A program made the position numbers and the translations under genes. A DNA stretch of 64,000 nucleotides. Source: Riptortus pedestris. Its lineage: Eukaryota; Arthropoda; Insecta; Hemiptera; Alydidae. This document shows, one piece after another, positions 1 to 10,624 of this stretch; within the stretch, counting starts at the first letter, position 1; every line of letters starts with the position of its first letter. The stretch is from the NCBI GenBank assembly GCA_019009955.1, contig CM032233.1:95253501-95317500 (forward strand). The letters run 5' to 3'. A model generated the notes under the pieces. It did not search any database and was not told where the DNA came from. It saw only the letters and a program-made list of their open reading frames with translations.

Positions 1-389
1 ATGACGGTTCGCAACGTGTCAGGGAGAATTCTAATTTTCAGAACATGATGTAAAATTCATTAAGAACGAGTGATACCTTTGCCTACAAATAGAATGTATT
101 AAGTTTGTGGGTCACACTCTCGGCATTGCCTTCTCTCTATTATTACTATATTATCACCTTCTTTGTGGAGTTTTCCTCGTCAATGAAAGGGGATGTCATT
201 TTAATATTTTCTTTTCATAAAATAAAGATAGCAAAGGACAGGACATCACCTTGAGCCTGTATTAATTTTTCCGGGGTTTATTATACACCCACATTCTCAT
301 TCAGTAGGCTAATAACGTGGATGAATATTACGTAAAAAATTGTCAGCCAAAATTTATAAATAATTTCATCTTTAAACTGTATTGGAATT

Positions 390-520
390 TTTAGCAGATT
401 TCCCTTAGGGGAAATCAGCTATTGAGGTTGTACTCATGAAGGATTTTCAAAAAATGGCAGTTGAAGAAAATGAGATCCGTTCAAAATCGGTACCTATGCA
501 GGGGGGGGGGATTAGACGAA
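390..520 (+). mobile_element. HINE copy, 5' head fragment
   Basis: It begins TTAGCAGATTTCCC, followed by the palindromic partner GGAAATCAGC and the conserved head block (CTATTGAGG, GTACTCATGA, ATGAGATCCGTTC). It breaks off at a G-run near 515, before any microsatellite or body. The inverted start repeat and conserved block identify it as the 5' end of the Helentron-like non-autonomous family that dominates the window. It is a decayed fragment without a 3' end. Confidence 0.75.
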
Positions 521-620
521 AATAAAATAAAAAACTCGTTATGAATCGCATTGAAAACTTTTTACAACTAATTTAGTAGCAACTATTTATCTAACACATA
601 TTAAATGAGATATTTCAAGT

Positions 621-1040
621 TTAGTTGATTTCCCTCAAAGGGAAATCAGCTATTGAGGTCATACACATGACATATGTCTGTTAACGCTCTAACGGTCTCA
701 ACTTTGGTCTGATCGTTGCCAAACTCAATATTTAAACGCCTGATGTACATAGAAATGAAGATCAAGTTCGTTCATGGCTAAAATCGGACTAGTGAGAGGG
801 AAGAATTTCGAAATTTATTATGCGTCGGATTTAAAATTTCTATGGACTCAATCTAATTGTGAATGCAATGTTCTATAAATGTTGTTATGTACGTTTTTTT
901 TCATTATCTTTATTATTAACCGAGATATTTGCATTTTTTAGTTCACGGCCCTCAGTAAACACTCACTCTTGCTCATGTCATATTAACAATAAGCGGTTAT
1001 ATTATGAAGCACATTACTCAAAGCTTATTGTTATTATATT
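621..1040 (+). mobile_element. HINE copy, 5' two-thirds
   Basis: The head is slightly degraded (TTAGTTGATTTCCC) but the second palindrome arm GGGAAATCAGC is intact. The body follows directly after a lost microsatellite: CTGTTAACGCTCTAACGG, the AAGTTCGTTCATGGC block, TTATTAACCGAGATATTTGC and the AACAATAAGC block. The copy stops about 40 bp before the Tc1/mariner element at 1081 and has no 3' hairpin end. An open frame at 859-1044 lies wholly in this body and is not a gene. Confidence 0.75.
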
Positions 1041-1080
1041 TTAATTAGAAAATAACCACGATATTTATTTCCAATAAATA

Positions 1081-1699
1081 CCCTCAACCGAAAAAAAAAC
1101 CGGACAGTTCATTTTTGTCGTATTAAAAGCTAATTTTCAGCAATTTTCTTTATGTGGGTATTCTAGTTATTACAGAGAATTTAGAGTCTAAGTCCATTCA
1201 ACTAATCTCTTTAGGATTAGTAAACAATCAGATAAAACTCAGATTAGATTTATTTGTCGTGAAGTTGATCTATTCTAAACTGCAAGTAGTTTTCCGCACG
1301 TTTAAACATCTTTAATTATTAACTAACCAAGCATTTTCTTTAATTAATGTATTATTTTTATTTCGGTCCAGAATAAAGGGTCTTTCAAACTTAGATGGAA
1401 GGCCGGAGCTTACGTTACATTGCCGAAACGCTTGGGGTAGCGAAGTCTACCATTCACTGTAATAAAAATGAAGAATATTTTTTTTTTTTAAATGTGTTAA
1501 TTTATCTTTTTCTTTTTTTTTATTTTGTATTTTTTTGTAAATAATCAATAAAAATTATTCACTTTTGGCAGATTTTGTTTAAATAACCTATAGATTAATC
1601 ACTTATTTTAATTAAAAAGATTAATATACATATATATTAAGTATTTAACAAAATTATAAGACTAAATCTAAGTGTCCGGTTTTTTTTTGCGGTTGAGTG
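1081..1699. mobile_element. Tc1/mariner-type transposon remnant (non-autonomous)
   Basis: Two inverted termini of about 29 bp bound a 619-bp unit. The left starts CCCTCAACCG, has an A-run and then CCGGACAGTT. The right, read on the minus strand, starts CACTCAACCG, has an A-run and then CCGGACACTT. Both ends abut the dinucleotide TA (1079-1080 and 1700-1701), the target duplication expected of this superfamily. Inside, on the plus strand near 1395-1460, a short frame reads GRSLRYIAETLGVAKSTIH, a helix-turn-helix like the N-terminal DNA-binding part of Tc1/mariner transposases. It is soon stopped, and no DDE catalytic region fits in the remaining length. The element is therefore internally deleted and dead for protein, though possibly once mobilised in trans. 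Confidence 0.8.
1395..1486 (+). pseudogene. Transposase helix-turn-helix remnant
   Basis: The frame from the ATG at 1395 reads MEGRSLRYIAETLGVAKSTI and continues for a few residues before running into the poly-T tract and a stop. The IAETLGVAKSTI segment is a typical resolvase/Tc1-like helix-turn-helix (IA..LGV..STV pattern). The sequence just upstream (FRSRIKGLSNL in another frame) continues the homology after a frameshift, so the original reading frame is broken. It lies inside the inverted-repeat element at 1081-1699. No catalytic domain remains. Confidence 0.6.
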
Positions 1700-1701
1700 T
1701 A

Positions 1702-2339
<638 letters not shown>

Positions 2340-2575
2340 GAGGTCCCATTGATCCCCGCATTGAATAAGTTATCCTACGGGGCTAATCCTGTTCTTTAGC
2401 CGGAAGGAGAAAACCTCCTCCCCGAGAGCGGGCTCAATCACTCCTCCCTCATCCTCCGCCCTTCCTTTTTACCCTCTCGACCAATGAAATCATTTCCATT
2501 TCGCCTTCTCCTCTCCTCAATCCGCCGCCTCCTCTACCCCGGATAGCCTTTTCTTAATAATTTCAGCTGGAATTA
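2340..2575. other. GC-richer low-repeat island
   Basis: About 235 bp, clearly GC-richer than the surroundings, with CCTCC runs and a balanced base mix, and free of repeat-family blocks. No convincing reading frame was seen. It lies between the two copies of the 40-bp module. It could be host non-coding sequence under constraint, but only a cross-species alignment would show that. Confidence 0.3.
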
Positions 2576-2811
2576 TGAAGACCCCCAAGTATCCCCTTTG
2601 CCAAACACAGAAGGCCCGTGGTCTTATTCATTTATTTTCACACGGAATGACCAAAACGCTCCGTTTGATTCGGTTCATAAGGAAAACAAGTATCTTGGGC
2701 AGGGGTTTCTACCCAGATTTTATGCTTCAATGGCACACAGATAACTTGCATACACACACACACACACATCAACAAACGCACACACAGAGAGGGGAGAGAG
2801 AGGGAGGGAGG

Positions 2812-2851
2812 GAGTGAGGTGTGACCCGACAAGAGGATCTGCCACCAGCTG
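2812..2851 (+). repeat. 40-bp duplicated module, copy 2
   Basis: Starts GAGTGAGGTGTGACCCGACA. It follows a CA/GA/GGGA simple-repeat tract at 2750-2811, and a (TAGA)n tract follows near 2860. The near identity to copy 1 implies a recent duplication or a shared mobile end. Confidence 0.85.
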
Positions 2852-2895
2852 ATGAGCTGACTAGATAGATAGATAGATCGATATAGACCAATGGT

Positions 2896-2938
2896 CCTTA
2901 TTATTATTATTTATTAATGTCCACTTTTTGCAACTACG
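2896..2938 (-). mobile_element. Extremely 5'-truncated retroposon, SINE tail only (43 bp)
   Basis: A 43-bp insert is bounded by a perfect 10-bp target duplication GACCAATGGT (2886-2895 and 2939-2948). On the minus strand it reads TAGTTGCAAAAAGTGGAC followed by ATTAATAAATAATAATAATA. It matches the last bases and A-rich tail of the tRNA-derived SINE at 35281-35505. It is thus a retroposition event that copied only the 3' tail. Confidence 0.75.
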
Positions 2939-3069
2939 GACCAATGGTTCTCTCTTACAGACAATAGTCATATATGTTTACTATAAACTGGTTACTACTA
3001 CTATAAATCAAACTAAACTACTTATCAATTAAATTAAAACTTATCCAAAAAACTTACAGATACTATATA

Positions 3070-3165
3070 TATATATAAAACTAATGTACAAACATAAAAC
3101 TAAAAATATAAATAAAACTAGTATACAAACATAAAACTAAAAATATAAATGAAACTAATATAAAA
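3070..3165. repeat. Short tandem repeat, about 36-bp unit
   Basis: The unit ACAAACATAAAACTAAAAA plus flanks is repeated about 2.5 times after a (TA)n run. It abuts the 3' side of the LINE remnant on the minus strand and may be its untranslated region. Confidence 0.6.
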
Positions 3166-3759
3166 ATGTCCTTATGATGAACTATTGTACATGTTATGTC
3201 CCCATCTCGGTCGTTAGGAAATGATTAATGCAGGCCTTTCGGATTAATGATGATGCTTTTATTTCTTCCGGTAAAGCATTCAGCTCTCTTGCCGAAACAG
3301 CAGAGAAAGATTGGCGAAATATGTTGGTTCTGCAGGCTGTCAGATTGAAATTGTTTCCCAATCTCTCACTATTCATGGGAATAAAAACCTCATAAAGATT
3401 TTTGGGCACTCCGAAATCCAGGATTTTCTTTGATAGACATAGTATATTTAAGCGCCGATACATCTTAGACGTGAGCTATCCCAGTGCTTTCATGTATGAT
3501 GTTATGTGCTCATCTCTCTTAGCATTGAATATATATCTGATAGCTGAATTAAATGCTCTCTGAATTTTTATGTCTTCTGTGCATGTAATATCTATATAAA
3601 CGGAGTCACAGCACCACATAAATGGCAAAATTAGGCTATATACAAGTTTTATCTTAATTTCTAGCGGGAAAAAGTTTTTATATTTTATTAAAGGATGTAA
3701 CGATTTTCTTATTTTGTTAGCTACCGAAGCTGCTTGATCCTGCCATGAGAGATTGCTGT

Positions 3760-3765
<6 letters not shown>
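3160..3765 (-). pseudogene. LINE reverse transcriptase C-terminus, CR1/Jockey-like, copy 1
   Basis: The minus-strand translation, with an in-frame stop, runs through typical end-of-RT motifs: LSWQDQAASVANKIRKSL, then LVYSLILPFMWCC, then IQRAFNSAIRYIFNAKRDEH (the usual 'AIRYIFGLR.YDHI' block), and finally SFSAVSARELNALPEEIK, matching the common 'SFS..A...WN.LP..I' close of CR1/Jockey/RTE-type reverse transcriptases. Only the last quarter of the polymerase is present, as usual for a 5'-truncated insertion. The 89-codon open frame at 3194-3463 is its last uninterrupted segment. A second diverged copy follows at 3798. Confidence 0.75.

Positions 3766-3797
<32 letters not shown>
3761..3797. repeat. 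(AT)n microsatellite between two LINE ends
   Basis: About 36 bp of AT repeats separates two head-to-tail copies of the same LINE 3' end. Confidence 0.9.
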
Positions 3798-3799
<2 letters not shown>

Positions 3800-4215
3800 T
3801 TGTCATATCCTCATCTCGGTCGTTAGGAGATTATTAATGCAGGCAGTTCAGAATGATTATGCTTTTATATCTTTAGGTAGTGTTTGACTCCGTTGCAGCA
3901 ACGGCAGAGAAAGACTGGCGATATATATCTGCAGGCTGCCCGTTGGCAATTATTTACCAATTTTTCACTATGCACAGTAATAAATCTTTCATATAGTTTT
4001 GTAGGCATTCCAAGATCCTGAATCTTTTTTGAAGGGCACAATATATTAATGTGCATACACACCTTAAAAATGAGCCATCCAAGAGCTTTTACATACAAAG
4101 TAATGTGCTCATCTTGTTTATGTTTATTATTTACGTCTACTTTATGCTACTAGGATACTAATGTGCTCATCTAACTTAGTATTAAATATGTAACTGACAG
4201 CTAAATTATATGCAT
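3798..4215 (-). pseudogene. LINE reverse transcriptase C-terminus, copy 2
   Basis: This is a second, more degraded copy of the LINE end at 3160-3765 in the same orientation. Shared landmarks are CATCTCGGTCGTTAGGA at its 3' side and the minus-strand peptide KALGWLIFK...ILCPSKKIQDLGMPTKLYE, parallel to ILCLSKKILDFGVPKNLYE in copy 1. Frameshifts interrupt the 'SFSAV' segment. The tandem arrangement suggests duplication or two insertions at one spot. Confidence 0.65.
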
Positions 4216-4429
4216 ATATATTAAATACCCAGGCGGGTGAAACGTTTGTTTTAAAATAATAAAGAGTCTTGTTAAGACTTGAAGATAATTTTTATTACCT
4301 TAAATACTTTATTTCAGTTATTAAAGAGAAAGTTGAATAGATCTGTATAAATGATTGCCTTAAACAGACTATGATCCCATGTTTTATTACGGCATACAAA
4401 AGTCCACCACAGGTGATTTTTGAAGAAGT

Positions 4430-4720
4430 GAGATTAACATAACTTGTAGGTGGGCTAGGCTACCTTAAGGAAAGGGGTTTGGAAGGAGGGGTAACTATGT
4501 GGCACGCGCGTAGCAACTATGTCACAAAGCCATATTTGCTTTGAGTGGCCCCTGAGTAGCCGCCGGCCGCAATAACCTTAGAATCTGACCAGCCCTCCCT
4601 GGGACCGTCTCCCTTCAAACACTTCCTCATCCCTTCCCTCTCCCAACCCTTTGAGCAAGCTCCTTACATACCTTTCTGGGACATGTTATTCCCCCACTAC
4701 ACTCTCAAGCTCTTGACGAG
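4430..4720. other. GC-richer low-repeat island
   Basis: Contains TGGCACGCGCGTAGC, GTAGCCGCCGGCCGC and long CCCTCCC/CCTTCC pyrimidine stretches. No repeat-family blocks or reading frame were seen. Candidate host regulatory sequence or an untranslated exon; not resolvable from sequence alone. Confidence 0.3.
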
Positions 4721-4974
4721 TTATACTTAAAAAAAAGTAAGTCCGACCTATAGCTCTTAGTATTTAAGGATATGCTAGGTTCTCTCCAAGGGAATTTGAC
4801 CTTTAACGTGATTTAGTGCGGTTTACTGCTCAGTTACTCCTGAACTTAATTCATTCTTCCAACCATGATTCTTGCTTCAATCGTGCCAGCCCTTACACAG
4901 GACCAGAAAATTCCAATTTCTAATAGCGACGAACGAGTATATTGTTACATTTAATACAAAAATAATTAACGTTG

Positions 4975-5295
4975 ATGATTGGGGTTCTTTTGGATTGCAA
5001 AATTAAACACAAAAAATTTGGCATTTTTCTCACTGCACAATTTATTTGACTATGCACTACACAATTGGTAAATTATACTTAATACGCACTGATAACTTCA
5101 CTTCTTATTGCAAGTACAATAACTACTCACTATCACGCGAATCACTCAAGTTCACAAAACACGGCACTGCACTGGTCTTCACAAAAATACGCCACTGTCG
5201 GACGAACTGGGCCGCTTTATAGAGTTCAAAGAAAAGGTCAGACTGGCCTAGGTTCCCAGATTGGCGTCGTCTTGAACATATCTGGCACCATCACA
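4975..5295 (-). mobile_element. Putative LTR of a retrotransposon (solo or end fragment)
   Basis: Read on the minus strand, the segment starts TGTGATGGTGCCAGAT near 5295, has a TATA box CTATAAAGCGGCC near 5211-5223, start-site-like CAGTGC/TCAGTGCG motifs downstream, a polyadenylation-type CAAATAAA, and ends near ...CCAATCATCA. Start TG, end CA, promoter and polyA signal in this order are what an LTR shows. I saw no clear flanking 5-bp duplication and no internal gag-pol, so this may instead be an unrelated promoter-like sequence. Confidence 0.35.
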
Positions 5296-5504
5296 CCTGC
5301 AGGGTGGCCTTCATTTACTTAATACTTCTTAAATACGTGATTAACTGGGTAAGTTTTCAAGTACAAAGTTTTTGCAACAAATGTTTAGTGATATGAAAGT
5401 AATAATATTCCTAGACAAAAATCAAAAAAATATTCTAGTAATGGGAGGATCATTCAATAGTTAGCATTACAAGTATGACCATGTTAAAAAAAAGAAAGAT
5501 ATAC

Positions 5505-5660
5505 GAGAGCTTGAAAGTTTTATTAATTATATGTATATAAGGGCAGCCACAACTAGGCGAGTTTACAAAAAATACGGAAATGAACTAATAAACAAACGAA
5601 ACAGATACAAATTAAAAACTATTAATACACAAAAAATGAAAATAAAACACAACAAATAAA
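5505..5660 (-). mobile_element. LINE 3'-end fragment (family B)
   Basis: On the minus strand it ends CTCGCCTAGTTGTGGCTGCC, then an ATATAC-rich stretch and TAATTAATAAAAC. The same arrangement (TCGCC, AGTTG/ATG, GCGGG, AT-rich tail) recurs at 33073-33367 and 60036-60212, both in the minus orientation. Only the untranslated end is present. Confidence 0.45.
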
Positions 5661-6900
5661 AATTAAACACTAGTAAGGGACACACCAAATTAACTTAAAT
5701 AGCAATTTATAAAAACAAAGAGTATTTTAAGCTATATTGACTGTTCAATATAATTAAAATAATAAAATAAACATTAATCAATACGATTAAAACGAATAGA
5801 TTATAAAAAATGAAAAGATTTCGTTTAAAATATAATAAATTCATTAAAATAGCATTAGTAATTAAAATTGTTTTAGGCAAAAGGTATGTGTGATACTGTT
5901 AGAAACAAAAACAAATTTTAGGACAATTAAATCCGTATGAAATATTAAAATTATTTAAAGAACATTACATTAAATACACGCACCCGTAAACAAACACAAA
6001 CACATATATATTATAACTGTGAACAAAAAATGTACAGAAAAGTGGAAGAAAATATGTGGTTGATTAAAATCAAAGGTTAGAAATGTATTTCAGTATCTAA
6101 AATATTTTAAAATTAAATAAAATGATAGTTATCTATGGAGGATCATTAAAAAACATTATTTGGCTTGACAATGGACTGGCAGGTTTAAAAAATAAAAAAG
6201 GGTATGTATATTTAAACGGACCTCATTTTCTTCATTCCATAAGTAGGAACCAACATTTGAAAAAAACTTGAGTACTTCCTTCCTTAAAGAAAATCTGCTA
6301 AAAACGGGAAATTTACTCATTTCCTTTGCCATTTCACGGAGAATATGGACGTCAATTACTTAACTTTAATTATTGTCATAATTTGTTACTCAGTTAAGTC
6401 TAAAAACGCATTTCGACTTTTTCGGTATTTTAGAGAATTTATTTTATTTTATTAAGATTATTACAGTCTGCAAATCAAATGCATTTTGTAATGTGATATG
6501 TTCAATTCAATCGTCCTCCAACACTCTCGACAGAAGCTACACTCCTTCACCACAATGAGAGGAGCAGCCTCTCTCTGCCTGGCAAGGAAGTCAAGAGCTA
6601 AGGAGGAATGACACTTGATAATAAGATAGCCACTGCTGTCACTTCACTTTACACTTCTATTGGAGATCTCTGGGTCATTGTCTCTTGAAGTGCCGTGGAG
6701 GAGAATAAGGATAACTGGTACCTAAAGAAAATAATAAATACATAACTCAATTCTGAATCATTTTTAATGTTTTTGCCTTGTCTGATCCGAATAATTCATG
6801 GCGATATTACCGTTCTTCCCCCTTACAGTATAAGTAATAAATAATGATTATGAAATAAAGAAAGAAAAAAAAAAGGAAAATGCAATTTAATATTCTAATA
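5660..6900. other. AT-rich spacer, no recognised feature
   Basis: Long A-rich stretches with many AAAT/ATTAAA words are probably old retroelement untranslated DNA. A mixed-composition segment near 6500-6720 gives no convincing protein on either strand. Confidence 0.35.
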
Positions 6901-7150
6901 TTGAAAATGTTTTAGAGAGGCCACATAAGACATTGCCACTCATATTGAGAAGGTGGAATATTAGAGGCATAAAAGACAAGGTGGAGGTAACAGAGAGCCT
7001 ACCCTCCCTCACCCTTTCACAAGCTTCTCGCGGGAAATATGTGGATATACCACTCCCATTCCGATATTTTCATATGTTTCCCAAACATTTCTTATGGCTC
7101 TTACTTCATTCCTGCCTTCCTTATTAAAATTTAAATTTCATCCTTCTCCG
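6900..7150. other. Low-repeat mixed-composition island
   Basis: Balanced composition (GAGGCCACATAAGACATTGC, CCACTCCCATTCCG) without HINE blocks. A 64-codon plus frame at 6933 resembles nothing I know. Possible conserved non-coding DNA. Confidence 0.25.
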
Positions 7151-7504
7151 TCACCCCCTACAGTGGAGCTTAACAATCGATCCCAGCAAAATGTATAATC
7201 CCATTGTTTTGTCTCATCAATGTTTACTTAAAAGAAAGCACATTAATTATTTCTAAATTATATTTCAATAGCTACTGTGGTATGCTTTTATTTAATATTA
7301 AAGGAATCTCAAGAATGCAGAATGAAGTCTCAGACTTATGAAAGAGGAATCCGAAAACGAAAAAATAATATACTGAATGTACTTTGAAAAAAACACTTTT
7401 TGTTCGATAGCTGATACCGGAGATGTCTTAAATTCATTTAACCATATTTAAATAATTAAGTAACAGTTCATATGAAGGAAAGATTTAGAACTTCTACATG
7501 CTAT

Positions 7505-7532
7505 CATATATATATATATATATATATATATG
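7505..7532. repeat. (TA)n microsatellite
   Basis: Short perfect TA run in AT-rich sequence, not within a recognisable HINE. Confidence 0.9.
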
Positions 7533-7779
7533 TTTATAAACAAAACAAAATAAGCTGCCCTCTTTCTGAGGGTACCTGTATGGTCAGTCTCCTAATCTGC
7601 CGGTTTCTTGGTAATATTTTTTATTTTTTTTATTTTTTGCTTATGTGGCATATGAAAATTTGGAATCTTTTATATTGAATGGTGCAAATTAGGGAGGTGC
7701 CTCAAATGAGAGAGCAGCTTATATTTCATCTTTATTTTTTATATAAATGATGATTGATAAATCTTGTCAATGATTTTAG

Positions 7780-8500
7780 AATTAGTGTTGACAAATCCTT
7801 CAGTTCATCTTTTGTCAGTCCATATTCTATTTATATCATCACTGTTTTTTTTTTATGAAGGACTCATCTTGAGCCGATCAACAGCCCCATAACCGTTCAG
7901 TCTTGGATTTTGTATTATTCTGTGAAATAGAGGCAACATGGTTTGTTCAAGTTCTTCTCTTCTGCTTGATTTTTGTTCATCTCAAAACGGAAGGTAGGAT
8001 CCAGAATTAAGCCCTTCTTTTCGTTTTTCTTGATGGCTACGATTTCTGCTCTTTTCGGTCTGACGAATTGCAATTCACCACACATCGAATATATCCCAAT
8101 CTTGGAGCTTCTTTTTCAAGAGGTGAGCAATTTGAGTCCGGATCTTATGATGGCGTGAATTACGCATCTGCTCAGCCCATTGGCAGGAACCTAGAACATG
8201 GGGAAAGATTTCGATCTCACAGCAATGCCTACAGTGGGTGTTTCCTAGGTTCACTCCTGGGACAGAGATAACTGGCACTAGATTCACATTCATCTTCACC
8301 GCTGTTGTCCATTCTGATAAAAACAGCCCTTTTTTGTCAGAAATCCATGAATTAATGGCCTGCCAATCATTGAACGTTTCTACGCCTTTTCCTTTAGCAG
8401 CCAAGAGCACCACTCGCTAAAGAACTTATGGCGTAGTTCTTATCCCAAGATTTAAGCACTGATATTTTCATTCTTCTCTTTTGTAATACCGAGGGCTTTT
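7780..8500 (-). pseudogene. R2-like LINE C-terminus (zinc knuckle and endonuclease region)
   Basis: The minus strand reads through LFLSEWTTAVKMNVNLVPV, then a CCHC knuckle C-x2-C-x8-H-x4-C (HCRHCCEIEIFPHVLGSC) followed by RNSRHHKIRTQI. Downstream, across stops, it continues as GLILDPTFRFEMN and then MGLLIGSR. That order (RT end, CCHC, 'RNSRHHK', 'ILDPTIRFE' with the acidic endonuclease residue, 'GLLIGSRG') is that of R2/CRE-group LINE polyproteins with a restriction-like endonuclease at the C-terminus. Stops at several points show it is dead. The 112-codon frame at 8075-8413 is its longest intact piece, and plus-strand frames over the same bases are shadows. Confidence 0.8.
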
Positions 8501-9115
8501 AAGCAGTCCAATATTTTTTTTTTTATGCAATATACATTTTTTTTTGTGTCCTAATGCCCTTCTGTGTAGCAGAATAATCATAAAGAAATAAATTGTGGGA
8601 TCATGATTTAAAAAGGTTGTTCCTAAAACTAATTTACTAAAGTTAATTCGTTGCATTAACTCCAAATATTTTTATAGGATATCTTGCTATGACATACAAA
8701 TTACAAATATTCTATAATTGAAAGCTATTTGATTCATAAGTTTGCAATAAATAGAAATGATCTGAAGTTTACTTGAACTATTACATATTTTTCACAACAG
8801 TTGTTTAAACTATTTCTATTAAATTGCTGCACAATAGATATTTAATTTTTGGGATCAAAGCATATTTGACGTGAAATCATATGACTTGCCCTTCCCTGAA
8901 CCAATATTGATTTGTTTCGGAGTGACTTCTGTACATAAGCAAATAATTATAAAAGTACGTATCTCACATAATTCATTAGCCTTAAAATGTTGAAATTCCA
9001 TATTTAGTGCTGTTTTAAGGTTTAGTTGTGATATAAATCGGGGAGTTAGAGGGGACAAAAATAAAAAATTAAAAGTTCTTCGTGTCTGAACTAAAGCATC
9101 TGTGCATAACCATTT
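8500..9115. other. AT-rich spacer
   Basis: No recognised element. Two short minus frames (8468-8665, 8855-9058) show no known motif and have the composition of the surrounding non-coding DNA. Confidence 0.35.
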
Positions 9116-9237
9116 TTAGCAGATTTCCCTTAAGGGAAATCAGCTATTGAGGTCGTACTCATGACGCGATTTTCGAAATTTTTCTTCAAATTTCCATCGA
9201 TCCTGCTCAGGAGATGACGAAAATGAGGTCCGTTCAA

Positions 9238-9305
<68 letters not shown>

Positions 9306-9938
9306 CTGTTACTGTTCTAGCGGTCGCAATTATTGTTTAATCGTGGGAATCTTATTGCAAATTAAATTTCCTATACATATTGTTAAGTACATTTATTCTC
9401 TTATCTTGAATATTAACCAAGATATTTGCATTTTTCAGTTTTCAACCCCTCTCAGTAAAGCCCCACTTCTAATCGTGTTACATAAAGAACACTCTGTTAT
9501 ATAATAAACCACATTATTCGACGCTTAAATACCAAATTTTGTTTTCCAGAGACCTTTATTATACGAGATACATGCAAATATGTTCTTGTCCCGTCTTAAA
9601 TTCTTGGACTTGTAAAATTTGATTGATTGAGATAAAAATTATTCTGATTCATTATAAATTACAGAACTAGACATGGTAAATAGTTTTAAATAAAATTAAT
9701 GTTACATTCTGATATGTTTCAGTTATTGTATTTTTTTTCGGTGAGCCGTTGGCTTACCAGTTTGTTTACCTTTAAGACGCTTCCTACAGGAAAGAGAGGG
9801 GAAAGATTTCTCATTACCATTTGTATTTATTTACTTAATATTCACGGTGATATTGTGTTACCAGTATGTAGATTTATTTATTATTAAACTTCGCGAGAGA
9901 AATCTGCTTAGTTTACGAAACCCCTGCGTGACGGACTT
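9116..9938 (+). mobile_element. HINE (Helentron-like non-autonomous element), full length
   Basis: This is a textbook copy. TTAGCAGATTTCCCTTAAGG starts a palindrome, then come the conserved head block ending ATGAGGTCCGTTC and about 60 bp of TA repeats (9241-9300). The body carries CTAGCGGTCGCAAT, TTAACCAAGATATTTGC and ATTGATTGAGATAAAAATTA. The 3' end has GAGAAATCTGC (inverted copy of the start), a slightly damaged hairpin ACGAAACCCCTGCG, then TGACGGACTTTT. There is no coding capacity and no flanking duplication, as expected for rolling-circle Helentron relatives. Confidence 0.85.
9241..9300. repeat. (TA)n microsatellite inside HINE
   Basis: Sixty bases of TA at the fixed position between head block and body, a diagnostic trait of DINE-1/HINE elements. 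Confidence 0.95.
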
Positions 9939-9939
9939 T

Positions 9940-10624
9940 TGTTTTAATCATGAAGAGGTTTATAAATGACGTTTTATGACATTTTTTCATCAATTGCATA
10001 GGAACGGAGATATTACACATAACTTTGTAATCGAATCAGGTAAGTGTATAAAAGTATTTATTTCTTTAATTGACTTGGAGTAAAAGGGAGTTATATGCTG
10101 TCCACGTAAGAGTTTTAAATATAAATATAATTCAAACATCAGGGAGTTTTAATACAAACAAAGGCTCACACACAAGAACTAAATCGGACCAATTTAGATT
10201 CTTTCACAATATAAGAAACGTCAGCGTATAATACAGCATTTTTAATCAAGACTTATAGAATGAATGAAACCTTTTTCGTGTGTTAGATGAAGTGCTTTCA
10301 CAATAAAAGATGGATAACGACAGAATAAGAACACAATAAGTCGTTGAGATAAGTGTTATGGATACTTTATTTAGAATCGGACAAAATTACGCAAATGAAA
10401 ATGTCGCTCAAATGAAGAAGTTAATTTCCTTGGAGCAGAAATCTGCATATAAAGTCATGCTAACCCTCCATTTCTCTGGTGGGCGACGTGTACGAAGCCG
10501 TTACCCAACCACTATATCAGTAATACATTACACTTCAATTAAAATGAGGTTGAGATAAACGTAAATAAAGTTAAAATTCTTTAGGTTAAGCAAACGTCAT
10601 GAAAGGAAAATGTATACTCGCCTC
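9940..10624. other. AT-rich spacer
   Basis: No repeat-family blocks or motifs were identified. A 66-codon plus frame at 10358-10558 has no recognised similarity and no supporting context. Confidence 0.3.

Noticed and set aside
860..1040. 61-codon plus-strand frame
   Set aside because: Entirely within a HINE body; no similarity to protein.
6500..6720. Possible LINE zinc-knuckle remnant (minus strand KECSFCRECW)
   Set aside because: Only an isolated CxxC word in a stop-ridden translation; not enough to support a feature.
8068..8420. Plus-strand frames over the R2-like LINE
   Set aside because: The minus strand carries recognisable LINE motifs; the plus frames are shadows.
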